NCBI GenBank assembly: GCA_965656715.1
Contig: CBFHLR010000003.1
Coordinates: 1 to 64,000 of the forward strand
Direction: 5' to 3'
DNA length: 64,000 bases
DNA from: Coraliomargarita sp965656715
GTDB taxonomy: Bacteria; Verrucomicrobiota; Verrucomicrobiia; Opitutales; Coraliomargaritaceae
The translations under genes and the position numbers were made by a program. Positions within the stretch are counted from its first letter, which is position 1. Each line of letters opens with the position of its first letter. Below, piece by piece: positions 49,592 to 60,862 of this stretch. The notes under the pieces were generated by a model that worked only from the letters and a program-made list of their open reading frames with translations, had not been told where the DNA came from and did no database searches.

Positions 49592-51142
49592 ATGTCGAAA
49601 AGCTTTAAAAGTATTGCGGTAGTGAGCCTGTCTACAGGGGGCTCACGTGTGCTTGGCTTTGTGCGAGATGTGCTGGTGTTTGCGGCCTTGGGGGCGAGTG
49701 CATGGAATTCTGCGTTCATTCTGGCGTTTACGCTGCCGAATTTGTTCCGCCGCCTGCTTGGGGAAGGGGCCATGACTTCGGCGATGGTGCCGGTTTTTTC
49801 CGAAGTGCTGCAGCGGGACGGGAAGCCGGGGGCGTTTCGCTTTTTTAGCCAAGTGTTTTTTAGGCTATTGATTGGGCTGGTTGCGCTGACTTTACTGGTG
49901 ATCTTACTAATTGGGGGCTGTGTGAAGTCAGGTCTGTTGTCTCCTGAGTGGGCGCTTGCTGGCGAATTGTCTGTGCTACTGTTCCCTTATGTGCTGTTTA
50001 TTTGTTTGGCGGCCATTGTTACGGCTGGGCTTAATGTGCTGGGGCGCTTTGCTGCGGCAGCATGCACGCCGATGCTGTTGAATGTTTCCCTCATCTGCAG
50101 TCTTGGTATCGGGATGCTGCTGGGGAAAGATGCGTCCGAGTTGGTCATCTGCTTGTGTGGAGGCTATTTGTTTGGTGGTATCTTGCAGTTGTTCGTGCCT
50201 GGGGTTGATCTAGCGCGGCAGGGCTGGAAGCCGCGTCTTGAAAAAGGGAATACTGCGGATCTTGCGGAACTCTGGCGCCTCTTGCTGCCCGGATTGGTGG
50301 GAGCAGCCATTTTGCAGGTCAACATCATGATCTCTCGGGTGCTGGCTCATTCCATCGATGGTGAGGCGGTTTCAATTCTGTATCTTGGGAGCCGCTTGAT
50401 GGAATTTCCTTTAGGAATATTCACGATGGCAGTGGTGACGGTTTTCTTCCCTCTGCTGGCCCGTGCGGTAGCAGCTCATGATGAAACGGCATTTGCGAAT
50501 GCGTTGACCTCCGGGATGCGCTTGGTGCTCGGCATTTCCTTTCCCGCAGGTATCGGGCTGATCGTGTTGGGGCAACCGATTGTTGAGATCACACGATTTG
50601 GTCATTTCTCCGAGGCCAGCGCGTTGAATACCGCGCCATTGGTCGCGATCTATGGTTTCGGCCTACCGTTCTATTCGGCTGCGACCTTTGCCACGCGGGG
50701 GCTTCATGCGGGTAAGGCGATGAGAGTGACGGTGTGGGTCTCTGGTTTGTGTTTGCTGGTCAATTTGATTTGTGGGCTTGTGCTGATGCAATTCTGGGGT
50801 GCGCGTGGCTTGGCGGTTGCCAATGTGATTGCAGCGATTGTTCAAACCTGCCTTCTTTGGCGTGCACTTTCCAGTGCGCGCGTTGAGGTCAGTTTGAGAC
50901 GAATGTTGCCTGCGTTTGGTAAGATTACTGTGGCGGGCTTGGCGATGGGGCTGATGTGTTTTGGTGGCTTGGCTTTGATTGAGGGCTTTGGTTTGGGTTT
51001 AAAGCACCATGCGATTCTATCGGTTGCCATTTTGGTGCCTGGTGGGGTCTTTGTATATTTCGGTTTGCTTTATCTCATGAAATTCGAGGAGTTGAATGTG
51101 CTGGGGGATATGCTTCGCCGAATTCTACCCACGAGTAAGTGA
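49592..51142 (+). CDS. murJ: Lipid II flippase MurJ
   Basis: A 516-residue MOP-family membrane protein with about 14 helices. Its start is typical: SFKSIAVVSLSTGGSRVLGFVRDVLVFAALGA, then FTLPNLFRRLLGEGAMTSAMVPVF. It flips the peptidoglycan precursor across the inner membrane. The gene is divergent from pta, with a 143-base gap for both promoters. Confidence 0.96.
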   Translation: MSKSFKSIAVVSLSTGGSRVLGFVRDVLVFAALGASAWNSAFILAFTLPNLFRRLLGEGAMTSAMVPVFSEVLQRDGKPGAFRFFSQVFFRLLIGLVALTLLVILLIGGCVKSGLLSPEWALAGELSVLLFPYVLFICLAAIVTAGLNVLGRFAAAACTPMLLNVSLICSLGIGMLLGKDASELVICLCGGYLFGGILQLFVPGVDLARQGWKPRLEKGNTADLAELWRLLLPGLVGAAILQVNIMISRVLAHSIDGEAVSILYLGSRLMEFPLGIFTMAVVTVFFPLLARAVAAHDETAFANALTSGMRLVLGISFPAGIGLIVLGQPIVEITRFGHFSEASALNTAPLVAIYGFGLPFYSAATFATRGLHAGKAMRVTVWVSGLCLLVNLICGLVLMQFWGARGLAVANVIAAIVQTCLLWRALSSARVEVSLRRMLPAFGKITVAGLAMGLMCFGGLALIEGFGLGLKHHAILSVAILVPGGVFVYFGLLYLMKFEELNVLGDMLRRILPTSK

Positions 51143-51200
51143 GTTCGTCGCTGGATTTTCTAGTTGGCAGTTTGGCCTAGAGGGGGCTGCATAACGGTTA

Positions 51201-51740
51201 ATGCACCTCTATAAACTCTCAATTGACCATATCGATGCGAATTTTGGCTTTGGCTCAGAGGCTTCGAATCGATGGTCGAAACATATCGAATCGGATGAGG
51301 AGTTGATCGTCTTTTTGAATCGTGTTGCGATTGCGACGTCTGTGGAGGCGGTGGTCGAGTGCCCACAGATCGAAATTACCGCTGAGAGTCGGCGTGCCAC
51401 GCTGACTGCAGTTGAAGGGCACCTGTATTACACGGATTTGGACGCGAATAAGCAGAACCTAAGAGTCGTGGCCGAAGAGGCTTTGTGTTTGCTTAAAGGT
51501 TTGCCTTTTCAGTCTGCTCCGGAAGTTGAGGAGAAGGAAGACGATGAAGGCGATCGGTATTACGCGCACCGACATTCGGGGGGGGGGGCATGCGGCTTGT
51601 CGGTTGGGCGATTATTATGGCGATCTTGTCCAGCTGTAGTTTTATTATTTGGAAGGAGTTGCGCCAGCAGTCGACTCTGGTCGAGAAGCCTAAGTTTGTG
51701 GAGGTCGCTGAGGGGCAGGGGGAGCGCTTTAAAGATTTAG
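51201..51740 (+). CDS. Small protein of unknown function, end depends on a G11 tract
   Basis: The first about 125 residues look real: MHLYKLSIDHIDANFGFG, then a beta-helix pattern and an acidic tail (EVEEKEDDEGDRYY). At 51578-51588 there are 11 G. With G11 the frame runs on into a low-complexity tail (RSLSLWRSLRGRG) out of frame with the next gene. With G10 or G13 it would end soon after, at the TAG near 51637. With G12 or G9 it would fuse to the next protein. The family is not recognised. Confidence 0.55.
   Translation: MHLYKLSIDHIDANFGFGSEASNRWSKHIESDEELIVFLNRVAIATSVEAVVECPQIEITAESRRATLTAVEGHLYYTDLDANKQNLRVVAEEALCLLKGLPFQSAPEVEEKEDDEGDRYYAHRHSGGGACGLSVGRLLWRSCPAVVLLFGRSCASSRLWSRSLSLWRSLRGRGSALKI
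51578..51588 (+). repeat. Homopolymer of 11 G at a gene junction
   Basis: Eleven consecutive G sit directly at the junction of two frames, 1 base before the possible start of the next gene. Such tracts are hotspots for slipped-strand errors and sequencing errors. Confidence 0.85.
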
Positions 51741-52039
51741 CCGGTGTATATATTCACGAATATCGTGAAGGTGGCATGATCTTTGAAATCGATGGCGATG
51801 GGCGGTTGGACTTCTATGAACTTTGGGAGTCTAAAACGAGTAAAGGCTTCGTGCGTTTGCCGCTCGAATCGCATGACTTGAAGGTTGGATTACACTTGGG
51901 CAAGGAAGCATATCTCGCTGATGAAATTCACCTGATCAGGCCTGCAGCAGACGGGGTGCTGGAGCTTCATGGACTGCGCTTTGAGCGCTATGAAGGAAAG
52001 GATGATGAGCTTGGGCCGATTCGTCAGCAGGCCCCTTAG
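51590..52039 (+). CDS. Membrane-anchored small protein of unknown function
   Basis: A 149-residue protein with an N-terminal hydrophobic segment (VGWAIIMAILSSCSFIIWKEL) containing LSSC, which could be a lipobox or an anchor. The soluble part is beta-rich (FEIDGDGRLDFYELWE). An alternative start is ATG 51617. No family is recognised. Confidence 0.6.
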   Translation: MRLVGWAIIMAILSSCSFIIWKELRQQSTLVEKPKFVEVAEGQGERFKDLAGVYIHEYREGGMIFEIDGDGRLDFYELWESKTSKGFVRLPLESHDLKVGLHLGKEAYLADEIHLIRPAADGVLELHGLRFERYEGKDDELGPIRQQAP

Positions 52040-52049
52040 CTGCGATTTG

Positions 52050-52538
52050 CTACTGAGAGATATAGTAACGTATATCCAGGCCTGTGATCTGTAACACACC
52101 CGTGCTGGTGTTGCCGTCGTCGATTCGTTCATCGAGCTCGAGTAGTTCTGCTGATGTGATGGCGATCGGGCTGGTGGCAGTGCCACGAATACGGATGTAA
52201 GCGATTCGGTCGTCAGGGGTGGCGCCCGGTGAGTTAAACCATGCATAGCTGCCTCCAATAGGGGCAGGTTTTTTCCATGCAGCTCCTAGGATACCTTCCA
52301 TGCCCGCCGGGGTTTGTCCTGCGGTGCTTTGTGAGACCGGCAAAAACTGATTTTCCAGTTCGAAGGTTTTAAAGTCTCTATCAAAGGAGTTTAGGTCGGT
52401 TTCTTGAACGCCAATGATTGTTCGCGTTGTTGATTTCCTAAAGGCTGGGATCGCGATCGCTGCAATGAGACCAATGATCGTAACGACCACCATAAGTTCC
52501 ATTATCGTAAATCCGTAAGGAGTCTTCGTTGCTTTCAT
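52050..52538 (-). CDS. Type II secretion/pilin-like pseudopilin
   Basis: A 162-residue protein with the prepilin signal KTPYGFTIMELMVVVTIIG: cleavage after G9, Phe at +1 and Glu at +5. The rest is a soluble head containing WFNSPGATPDDRIAYIRI. It is probably a secreted-system or pilus component. No assembly genes are adjacent, as is usual in Verrucomicrobiota, where such genes are scattered. Confidence 0.88.
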   Translation of the reverse strand: MKATKTPYGFTIMELMVVVTIIGLIAAIAIPAFRKSTTRTIIGVQETDLNSFDRDFKTFELENQFLPVSQSTAGQTPAGMEGILGAAWKKPAPIGGSYAWFNSPGATPDDRIAYIRIRGTATSPIAITSAELLELDERIDDGNTSTGVLQITGLDIRYYISQ

Positions 52539-52579
52539 GGGTTGGTAGCTGGGGCTGATCCTTTAATTCAGCAGAAAGC

Positions 52580-53446
52580 CTAGTCTTTGTCGATTCGATA
52601 ACCGAGTAGTGAGATTTTCAGCTTTTTCGCCTGAGCGAGAATCTCTTGCTTATCCAAAATGATGACGCGGTCGACTTCGAGTGCCGCAGTGCGAATGCCC
52701 GCTTCGTGCATCACTTCTAGGGTGCGCGAGCCGAAAACCGGCACGTCGAAACGGTAGTCTTGGTTGCGCTTAACAGTCTTTACGAAAATGAGGTCGTCGG
52801 TTTTGAAGGTGCCAGCGCGTTTTAGCATGGGGTCGGTTCCTTCATAGGCTTCGACTGCGAGCACGGTGCCTTTGCGCACGACTGCACCTTGTCCGACGTC
52901 GAGTTCTGCAATGCCTTTGGCAATGTGGATGCCGTGATCGATGTCGGTTTGCTCAACACGCAACTTACCAGCAGTCATCAGGCCTTCGTGAGCGAGTTGG
53001 TCATCTAGAAAGCTACGGGCGTCGAGCATCTGGATATCGATGGCTTCGATCTCCGCTGAGATTGCGCCAAAGATAGTTTCGGCGTTTTTGACCCGTAGAC
53101 TGTTCAGGATTTTTAGGGCTTTCAGGTCCGGATGAAGTCCGTGGAAGAGACGGCGCGGCGTGATTTGCCCCGCCATTAGGGCGTAACGACAGTTTAGTTT
53201 CTCAAGCGATTTCAGCATCTTGCCGAGCTGGCCGACCTTAATCTGGATGTGCTCGTTTGCTGGGATGCTGTCGACCAGTGATTGCTCAGTTTCCCCGGCA
53301 AAGGAGATGACACGGAGCGGTAGGCCCGCGGCGCGAATACGCTCTGCGGTGAGGATCGGATAGCGCCCTTTGCCAGCGATTAGCCCGATGGGTCCTTCGT
53401 TGAAATCGTTTGGGAGAAATGCGGATGTCGAATGGGGCATGCTCAA
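52580..53446 (-). CDS. lpxI: UDP-2,3-diacylglucosamine pyrophosphatase LpxI
   Basis: A 288-residue protein of the LpxI (DUF1009) family. Blocks: PIGLIAGKGRYPIL, YALMAGQITPRRLFHG, DARSFLDDQLAHEG, and the C-terminal RFDVPVFGSRTLEVMHEAGI. It makes lipid X in lipid A synthesis and so confirms an outer membrane with lipid A. The start overlaps the stop of the upstream FecR-like gene by four bases (53443-53446). Confidence 0.95.
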   Translation of the reverse strand: MSMPHSTSAFLPNDFNEGPIGLIAGKGRYPILTAERIRAAGLPLRVISFAGETEQSLVDSIPANEHIQIKVGQLGKMLKSLEKLNCRYALMAGQITPRRLFHGLHPDLKALKILNSLRVKNAETIFGAISAEIEAIDIQMLDARSFLDDQLAHEGLMTAGKLRVEQTDIDHGIHIAKGIAELDVGQGAVVRKGTVLAVEAYEGTDPMLKRAGTFKTDDLIFVKTVKRNQDYRFDVPVFGSRTLEVMHEAGIRTAALEVDRVIILDKQEILAQAKKLKISLLGYRIDKD

Positions 53447-54264
53447 CGTGTGACTCGTTGTTTGAAATGGTATGGCCGGGCACTGGACTGCTCGTGGAAA
53501 TCCGACGGTAGCACAAAGACAGGGGAGCCGGTTTCACCAGATTCTGAACCCTTAAATAAGATCCGCGTGCGAGCGTAATCGGTTGCATCGGCCATATGAT
53601 GCCAGATTTCGTCGAGCGTCTCAATTGCCGCTGTGGACGCTGGCTTCTCCAATGAGCCACTGTTTGAATCGATTAAGATACTCTGCGAATCCGAGATGAA
53701 TGCGCGTCCGTTTCCGTTTGGATAGTAAAAAGTGGCTGTTCCTGAGAACATGTTGATTTCTGTCTGTATGGTATCAACTACCAAGATACTGTTGCCATTG
53801 TGTATGCGCAGTTCGCCGTGTGGCGTTGCGACGCGAGCTTCGGAGACCGGAGAGAGGTGCTCGAAGGCGCAGCATAGGCTGCCTTTGGATAAACGGATTT
53901 GGAGCTGCGATTCGGACGGCTCGTATTGCTGGCTCTCTTTCTTTGAGGAAAAAGGCTTCTGGGTATAACGCTCGATGCTCAGCTCAGTGTCTGAGCCCAA
54001 GCTGATTGCAACTCCGTTGGACAATACTAGAAAGAGTGTCGAGTCTGTGCCGGTCTGCAGTGTGGTGCCAGTGAGTTGGACTGGTATGTGGAGTTTGGGC
54101 TTTGCCCCTCCGATGAGTGCCTCTCCACTGCGGCTGGTGACTACGCCAATGCCATCGGGTGCTGGAGCCGCGGCATGTGCTGCGGGTGGACAGATCACAA
54201 CAAGGGCAGTGGCGGCCATGAGGCTGCGCACTAAGTTGACTGCCCGTTGTGAGAACTTGCGCAT
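53443..54264 (-). CDS. FecR-like periplasmic protein
   Basis: A 273-residue secreted protein with a signal peptide (about 1-32, ending AHAA). The middle has the FecR-type pattern: LQTGTDSTLFLVLSNGVAISLGSDTEL and RLSKGSLCCAFEHL, then VATPHGELRIHN. FecR domains often sense iron, but here the protein lacks a partnered sigma factor. It overlaps lpxI by four bases. A CAGAAGT tandem repeat lies immediately before its ATG. Confidence 0.8.
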   Translation of the reverse strand: MRKFSQRAVNLVRSLMAATALVVICPPAAHAAAPAPDGIGVVTSRSGEALIGGAKPKLHIPVQLTGTTLQTGTDSTLFLVLSNGVAISLGSDTELSIERYTQKPFSSKKESQQYEPSESQLQIRLSKGSLCCAFEHLSPVSEARVATPHGELRIHNGNSILVVDTIQTEINMFSGTATFYYPNGNGRAFISDSQSILIDSNSGSLEKPASTAAIETLDEIWHHMADATDYARTRILFKGSESGETGSPVFVLPSDFHEQSSARPYHFKQRVTR

Positions 54265-54268
54265 TTTT

Positions 54269-54302
54269 CAGAAGTCAGAAGTCAGAAGTCAGAAGTCAGA
54301 AG
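54269..54302 (-). repeat. Heptamer tandem repeat (about 5 copies) before the FecR-like start
   Basis: The unit CAGAAGT is repeated about 4.9 times. It ends five bases before the start codon of the FecR-like gene (start at 54264). No Shine-Dalgarno sequence is visible there. A change in copy number could alter translation. Confidence 0.85.
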
Positions 54303-54337
54303 CTTTGGCATCTGTCCTCTGATCTCCGGCCTCTGTT

Positions 54338-56917
<2,580 letters not shown>

Positions 56918-57048
56918 TTTTCGAAAACGGCGGATTAAGACGGCTCCCTAGTGGCCCGTCAACGCCGCAAAGGGCGATCTGGCAATGGTTTTTGCTCAAA
57001 ATCGGGAGTTGATTTCTGGGTGTTTCTACCTACGGTTCGCCTTCCCCC

Positions 57049-57630
57049 ATGAAAGTTCGTTCTCCAATCATCTTTTTAATTGTGCTCGCATTGTGCACGT
57101 ATCTGGCCTCGCTGGAAGCAGATCAACCGCAGTTGAGTGCCACAGAGAATTTGGACAATCAGGTAGAATCGATTTCCGATGCGCGTTACAAGGAGCGCTT
57201 TTGGAATAATGGTCAGCAGAAATCCCGATTGATGCAGAAGAGTTTCCCGCTGACTCAATATGATAAGCATTTCTCTTCGCTTGGGCGTAGCAAGGCTCCG
57301 ATCTCGCTCACTGAGAAGAGCGAGAAGTCGATGTTTAAGGCCGACGTCAAAGAGTATGACCTTAAGGACCTAAAGCTTGCGGACTGGAATGCGCAAATGT
57401 CCCGCCTGCATAAGCAAGCACGCATCGGGACGGATCAAACCTATGCGGATCTAGCGACCAAGCAGCGTTATCGGGCCATGTTGCAGGATACGCCACAAGC
57501 GTATGAGGCGATCGGGGATGAGTTGTCCTTGCGTGACATTAACCGTTTCGCGTTTCGTCGGAATCGTCCCAAGGGCGAGTCTCCATCGACTGCAGCTGGT
57601 TCCGAACAGGTCCAGAAGGCTGGACAGTAG
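57049..57630 (+). CDS. Exported protein of unknown function
   Basis: A 193-residue protein with a signal peptide (about 1-25). The mature part is polar and charged (EVPAL-free, Lys/Gln-rich) with no recognised family. It may be helical. It stands before the Mrp operon on the same strand with a 111-base gap. Confidence 0.65.
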   Translation: MKVRSPIIFLIVLALCTYLASLEADQPQLSATENLDNQVESISDARYKERFWNNGQQKSRLMQKSFPLTQYDKHFSSLGRSKAPISLTEKSEKSMFKADVKEYDLKDLKLADWNAQMSRLHKQARIGTDQTYADLATKQRYRAMLQDTPQAYEAIGDELSLRDINRFAFRRNRPKGESPSTAAGSEQVQKAGQ

Positions 57631-57741
57631 TTTGATTCTGCCGGGCCACAGAGCTTGATTTTTCTGTGGTGTGAAATGCCGCTTTGACTTGATACGCAGG
57701 TTGATTGAGCTAAAGCTGTTGGCGAACGTTGGCTCATCTAA

Positions 57742-60078
57742 ATGCACCATCCTCTAGCTGTCAGTTTAGTTTTAATCGCCCTTGCGGCTGTGCTGGCTCC
57801 ACTCTTAGTGCGTTACTTGAAATCTTACGCAAGTGCCGTGCTGTGCTTGGCTCCGTTTGCGGCTTGCGCGATGTTTGCATCGCTCATGGGGAGTGTTGCA
57901 GATGGTGAGTCGTTTGTGTATCAGGTGAACTGGTTTGCGAGTCTTGGGACGGCCTTTAATCTTCGGCTCGATGGACTCTCGTTGCTCATGTCGCTACTGA
58001 TCACAGGGATTGGTGGATTTATTGTCCTCTATGCGGGCGGCTACATGAAAGGGGACAAATACCTCGGCCGCTTCTATCTGTATTTGCTGTCCTTCATGTT
58101 CGCGATGCTGGGCTTGGTGTTGTCGGACAACTTGTTACTAATGTTCGTGTTCTGGGAGCTGACGAGTATCACCTCCTACTTGCTGATTGGGTTTAAGCAC
58201 GAATATGAGGAGTCGCGTTGGAAAGCCCTGCAGGCGTTGTTAACGACTGGTTTGGGTGCGATGGCGATGCTGGCGGGCTTTATTTTGATCGGCCAAGTCA
58301 CAGGCACTTACAGCTTAGTTGAGATTAATTCGCTGGGTGACCTAATTCACGCGAGTCCTTGGTATACCGCGATTGTGATCTTGGTGCTCGGTGGTGCCTT
58401 TACTAAGAGCGCGCAGGTTCCGTTTCATTTCTGGCTGCCGAATGCGATGGCGGGTCCGACCCCGGTGAGTGCGTATTTGCACTCTGCAACCATGGTTAAG
58501 GCGGGTATCTTTCTAATGGCTCGTCTGAACCCCGCGCTGAGCGGCAGTGGACTTTGGGAATATACACTCGCGATCTTTGGTTGCTTGACGCTTTTGGTGG
58601 CCGTCGTGTTGGGGCTCTTCCAAAAGGATGTGAAGTCGATTTTGGCTTACACGACCCTAGGTGTGCTTGGCGTCTTGACCATGCTGCTGGGAATTGGATC
58701 CGAGTATGCGATTAAGGCAATGATTGTTTTCTTGCTTGGGCACGCGCTTTATAAAGCGACGTTGTTTATGGTTGCGGGATCGATTGATCATGAGACTGGC
58801 ACCCGTGATGTGCTGCTCTTGCACGGTCTGCGTAAATATATGCCCATTACCGCGGTTGCGGGGGGCTTGGCTGCCTTGTCGATGTCGGGCATGCCGCCGT
58901 TTTTTGGTTTTATCGGCAAGGAGTTGATTTATAAGGCAGGTGTTCAACTCTCTGGAGTGGAGATTGGCTTTCTTGCTGCTGCTTTCTTCGGAAATTTATT
59001 GATGATGGGCTTGGCTTTGAAGGCCGGCGTAGGGCCATTTCTCGGTCAGGCCAATGTGGAGGCTCTGCCTAAGAAGCCACATGAGGCTCCGATCTCGATG
59101 TGGATCGGGCCAATTGTGCTGTCTGTTGCTGGCTTGGTGATTGGTATCTTTCCCATGTTAGTGACGGATGCCTTGGTTTCGCCTGCCATTGCTGCTGTTA
59201 AGGGGGCGTCGATTGTGCCATTGGATTTGACGCTTTGGAATCTGGTGCAGCCAAATCTGCCGCTGCTGCTGAGCGGTATTACAATTCTTGGTGGGACGGC
59301 GGTATTTGTGTATCGCGCGAAGTTCTGGGGAGTGTCGGATCGTGTGTTGACTGCGATTCGGCCTTATGGGGCGGAAGTCATGTATGAGCGTATTTTTAAT
59401 GGAGTAGTGGCCTTTTCAAAATGGCAGACCCGACGACTTCAGACCGGAAGGCTTCACGACTATGTTTTTATGATCGTGTTGGCTACGGTAGGTTTCTTGC
59501 TGTGGGCGATCTTGGGCTACGGAGGACTTCAGTTTGAGATCGAGTGGCGGGCGTTTAATCCCTTTATGATGGGAATTGTGGTGGTGATGATAGTCGCAAC
59601 GATCCGGGTGGTAACTTCTAATGACTTCGTGACTGTGCTGGTTGGCTTAGGAACCATCGGGTTCGGTATTGCGCTAATCTTTGTTTATTTTGGTGCGCCG
59701 GATCTAGCGATTACTCAGCTCTTAGTTGAAACCCTGACGGTGTTGCTTTTTATGTTCGTGGTCTTTCGCTTGCCAGGATTGAAGCGGCTATCGTCGCGTG
59801 GCACTCGTATCCGTGATGCAGTGTTAGCCTGCACCTTTGGTGCTCTCATGACACTGTTAGTGTTGAAGGCTGTGAATATTCAGTTCAATCACCCGATTTC
59901 GGAATACTTGGCAGAAGTCAGTTACTCGCATGCAAAGGGCAAGAATGTGGTGAATGTCATTTTGGTGGATTTTCGTGCCTTGGATACCTTTGGAGAGGTG
60001 GCGGTTGTTACTGCTGCAGCACTCGGCATTGCTGCTTTGGCAACGGCTGGAGTTCGCAAGGGAAGGGGGGCGAAGTGA
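57742..60078 (+). CDS. mrpA: Mrp antiporter subunit A
   Basis: A 778-residue polytopic protein. It carries the proton-channel core shared with NuoL (about 1-500, with FVFWELTSITSYLLIGFKHE and FHFWLPNAMAGPTPVSAYLHS) and the MrpA C-terminal region with DUF4040/MbhE-like helices (for example PDLAITQLLVETLTVLLFM). First gene of an Mrp operon that exports Na+ against protons and supports pH and salt tolerance. Confidence 0.96.
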   Translation: MHHPLAVSLVLIALAAVLAPLLVRYLKSYASAVLCLAPFAACAMFASLMGSVADGESFVYQVNWFASLGTAFNLRLDGLSLLMSLLITGIGGFIVLYAGGYMKGDKYLGRFYLYLLSFMFAMLGLVLSDNLLLMFVFWELTSITSYLLIGFKHEYEESRWKALQALLTTGLGAMAMLAGFILIGQVTGTYSLVEINSLGDLIHASPWYTAIVILVLGGAFTKSAQVPFHFWLPNAMAGPTPVSAYLHSATMVKAGIFLMARLNPALSGSGLWEYTLAIFGCLTLLVAVVLGLFQKDVKSILAYTTLGVLGVLTMLLGIGSEYAIKAMIVFLLGHALYKATLFMVAGSIDHETGTRDVLLLHGLRKYMPITAVAGGLAALSMSGMPPFFGFIGKELIYKAGVQLSGVEIGFLAAAFFGNLLMMGLALKAGVGPFLGQANVEALPKKPHEAPISMWIGPIVLSVAGLVIGIFPMLVTDALVSPAIAAVKGASIVPLDLTLWNLVQPNLPLLLSGITILGGTAVFVYRAKFWGVSDRVLTAIRPYGAEVMYERIFNGVVAFSKWQTRRLQTGRLHDYVFMIVLATVGFLLWAILGYGGLQFEIEWRAFNPFMMGIVVVMIVATIRVVTSNDFVTVLVGLGTIGFGIALIFVYFGAPDLAITQLLVETLTVLLFMFVVFRLPGLKRLSSRGTRIRDAVLACTFGALMTLLVLKAVNIQFNHPISEYLAEVSYSHAKGKNVVNVILVDFRALDTFGEVAVVTAAALGIAALATAGVRKGRGAK

Positions 60079-60515
60079 AGCAATTTGTAGTCTCTCGTGG
60101 GAGCCGTTTGCTCTTTCCAATGCTGTTTGCTTTGTCCCTATTGGTGTTCTACCGAGGGCACAATCTTCCAGGCGGAGGCTTCATTGGCGGACTCGTGGCT
60201 GCCGCCTCGTTCATTCTTTTAGGCTTTGGGACGTCGATGGAGGATGCACGACGGGCGCTGCGGGTGAATCCGGTGGTTTTGATGGGGGGCGGCTTATTGA
60301 TCGCACTCGCTGCAGGGCTCTGGGGGCCAATGGTCGGCAAGCCGTTTTTGACTGGTGTCTGGATGCCTACGTTTCACTTGCCATTGATCGGAGCGGTTCA
60401 TTTGGGGACGCCGCTTTTATTTGATTTAGGTGTCTTTCTAACGGTGATCGGTTTCACCCTGCAGACAACATTCAGTCTCGCGGAACTGGGGCATGTTGAG
60501 GAGGACGAGGACTAA
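60075..60515 (+). CDS. mrpB: Mrp antiporter subunit B
   Basis: A 146-residue MnhB-type protein with four helices and the pattern YRGHNLPGGGFIGGLVAAAS, typical of the MrpB domain. Overlaps mrpA by four bases. Confidence 0.95.
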   Translation: MKQFVVSRGSRLLFPMLFALSLLVFYRGHNLPGGGFIGGLVAAASFILLGFGTSMEDARRALRVNPVVLMGGGLLIALAAGLWGPMVGKPFLTGVWMPTFHLPLIGAVHLGTPLLFDLGVFLTVIGFTLQTTFSLAELGHVEEDED

Positions 60516-60862
60516 TGGAGCCACTGATTGCAGTTTTAATTGGAGTTTTGTTTGCCGGGGGAGTGTTTTGCCTCTTGCGCCGCAGTATCATGAAGCTGGT
60601 GATCGGGGTCATCCTGATTTCGCAAGCAGCGAACTTGCTGGTGTTTACTTCCGGTGGACTACTGGTGGCGCGCCCAGCTTTGATTGCGGCGGATTCTACG
60701 CTTCCCGAATCGCCTATTGGTGATCCTTTGCCGCAGGCGATGGTGCTGACTGCGATTGTGATTGGTTTCGCATTGACGGCCTTCCTGCTCGCGTTGGTTT
60801 GCCGTGCACATGAAGCGGTCGGCGACGACGATATTAACGCATTTGACCAAACGGATACGTGA
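60515..60862 (+). CDS. mrpC: Mrp antiporter subunit C
   Basis: A 115-residue NuoK-like protein with three helices, including IMKLVIGVILISQAANLLVF and DPLPQAMVLTAIVIGFALTA, the standard MrpC blocks. Starts on the last base of the mrpB stop codon. Confidence 0.95.
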   Translation: MEPLIAVLIGVLFAGGVFCLLRRSIMKLVIGVILISQAANLLVFTSGGLLVARPALIAADSTLPESPIGDPLPQAMVLTAIVIGFALTAFLLALVCRAHEAVGDDDINAFDQTDT

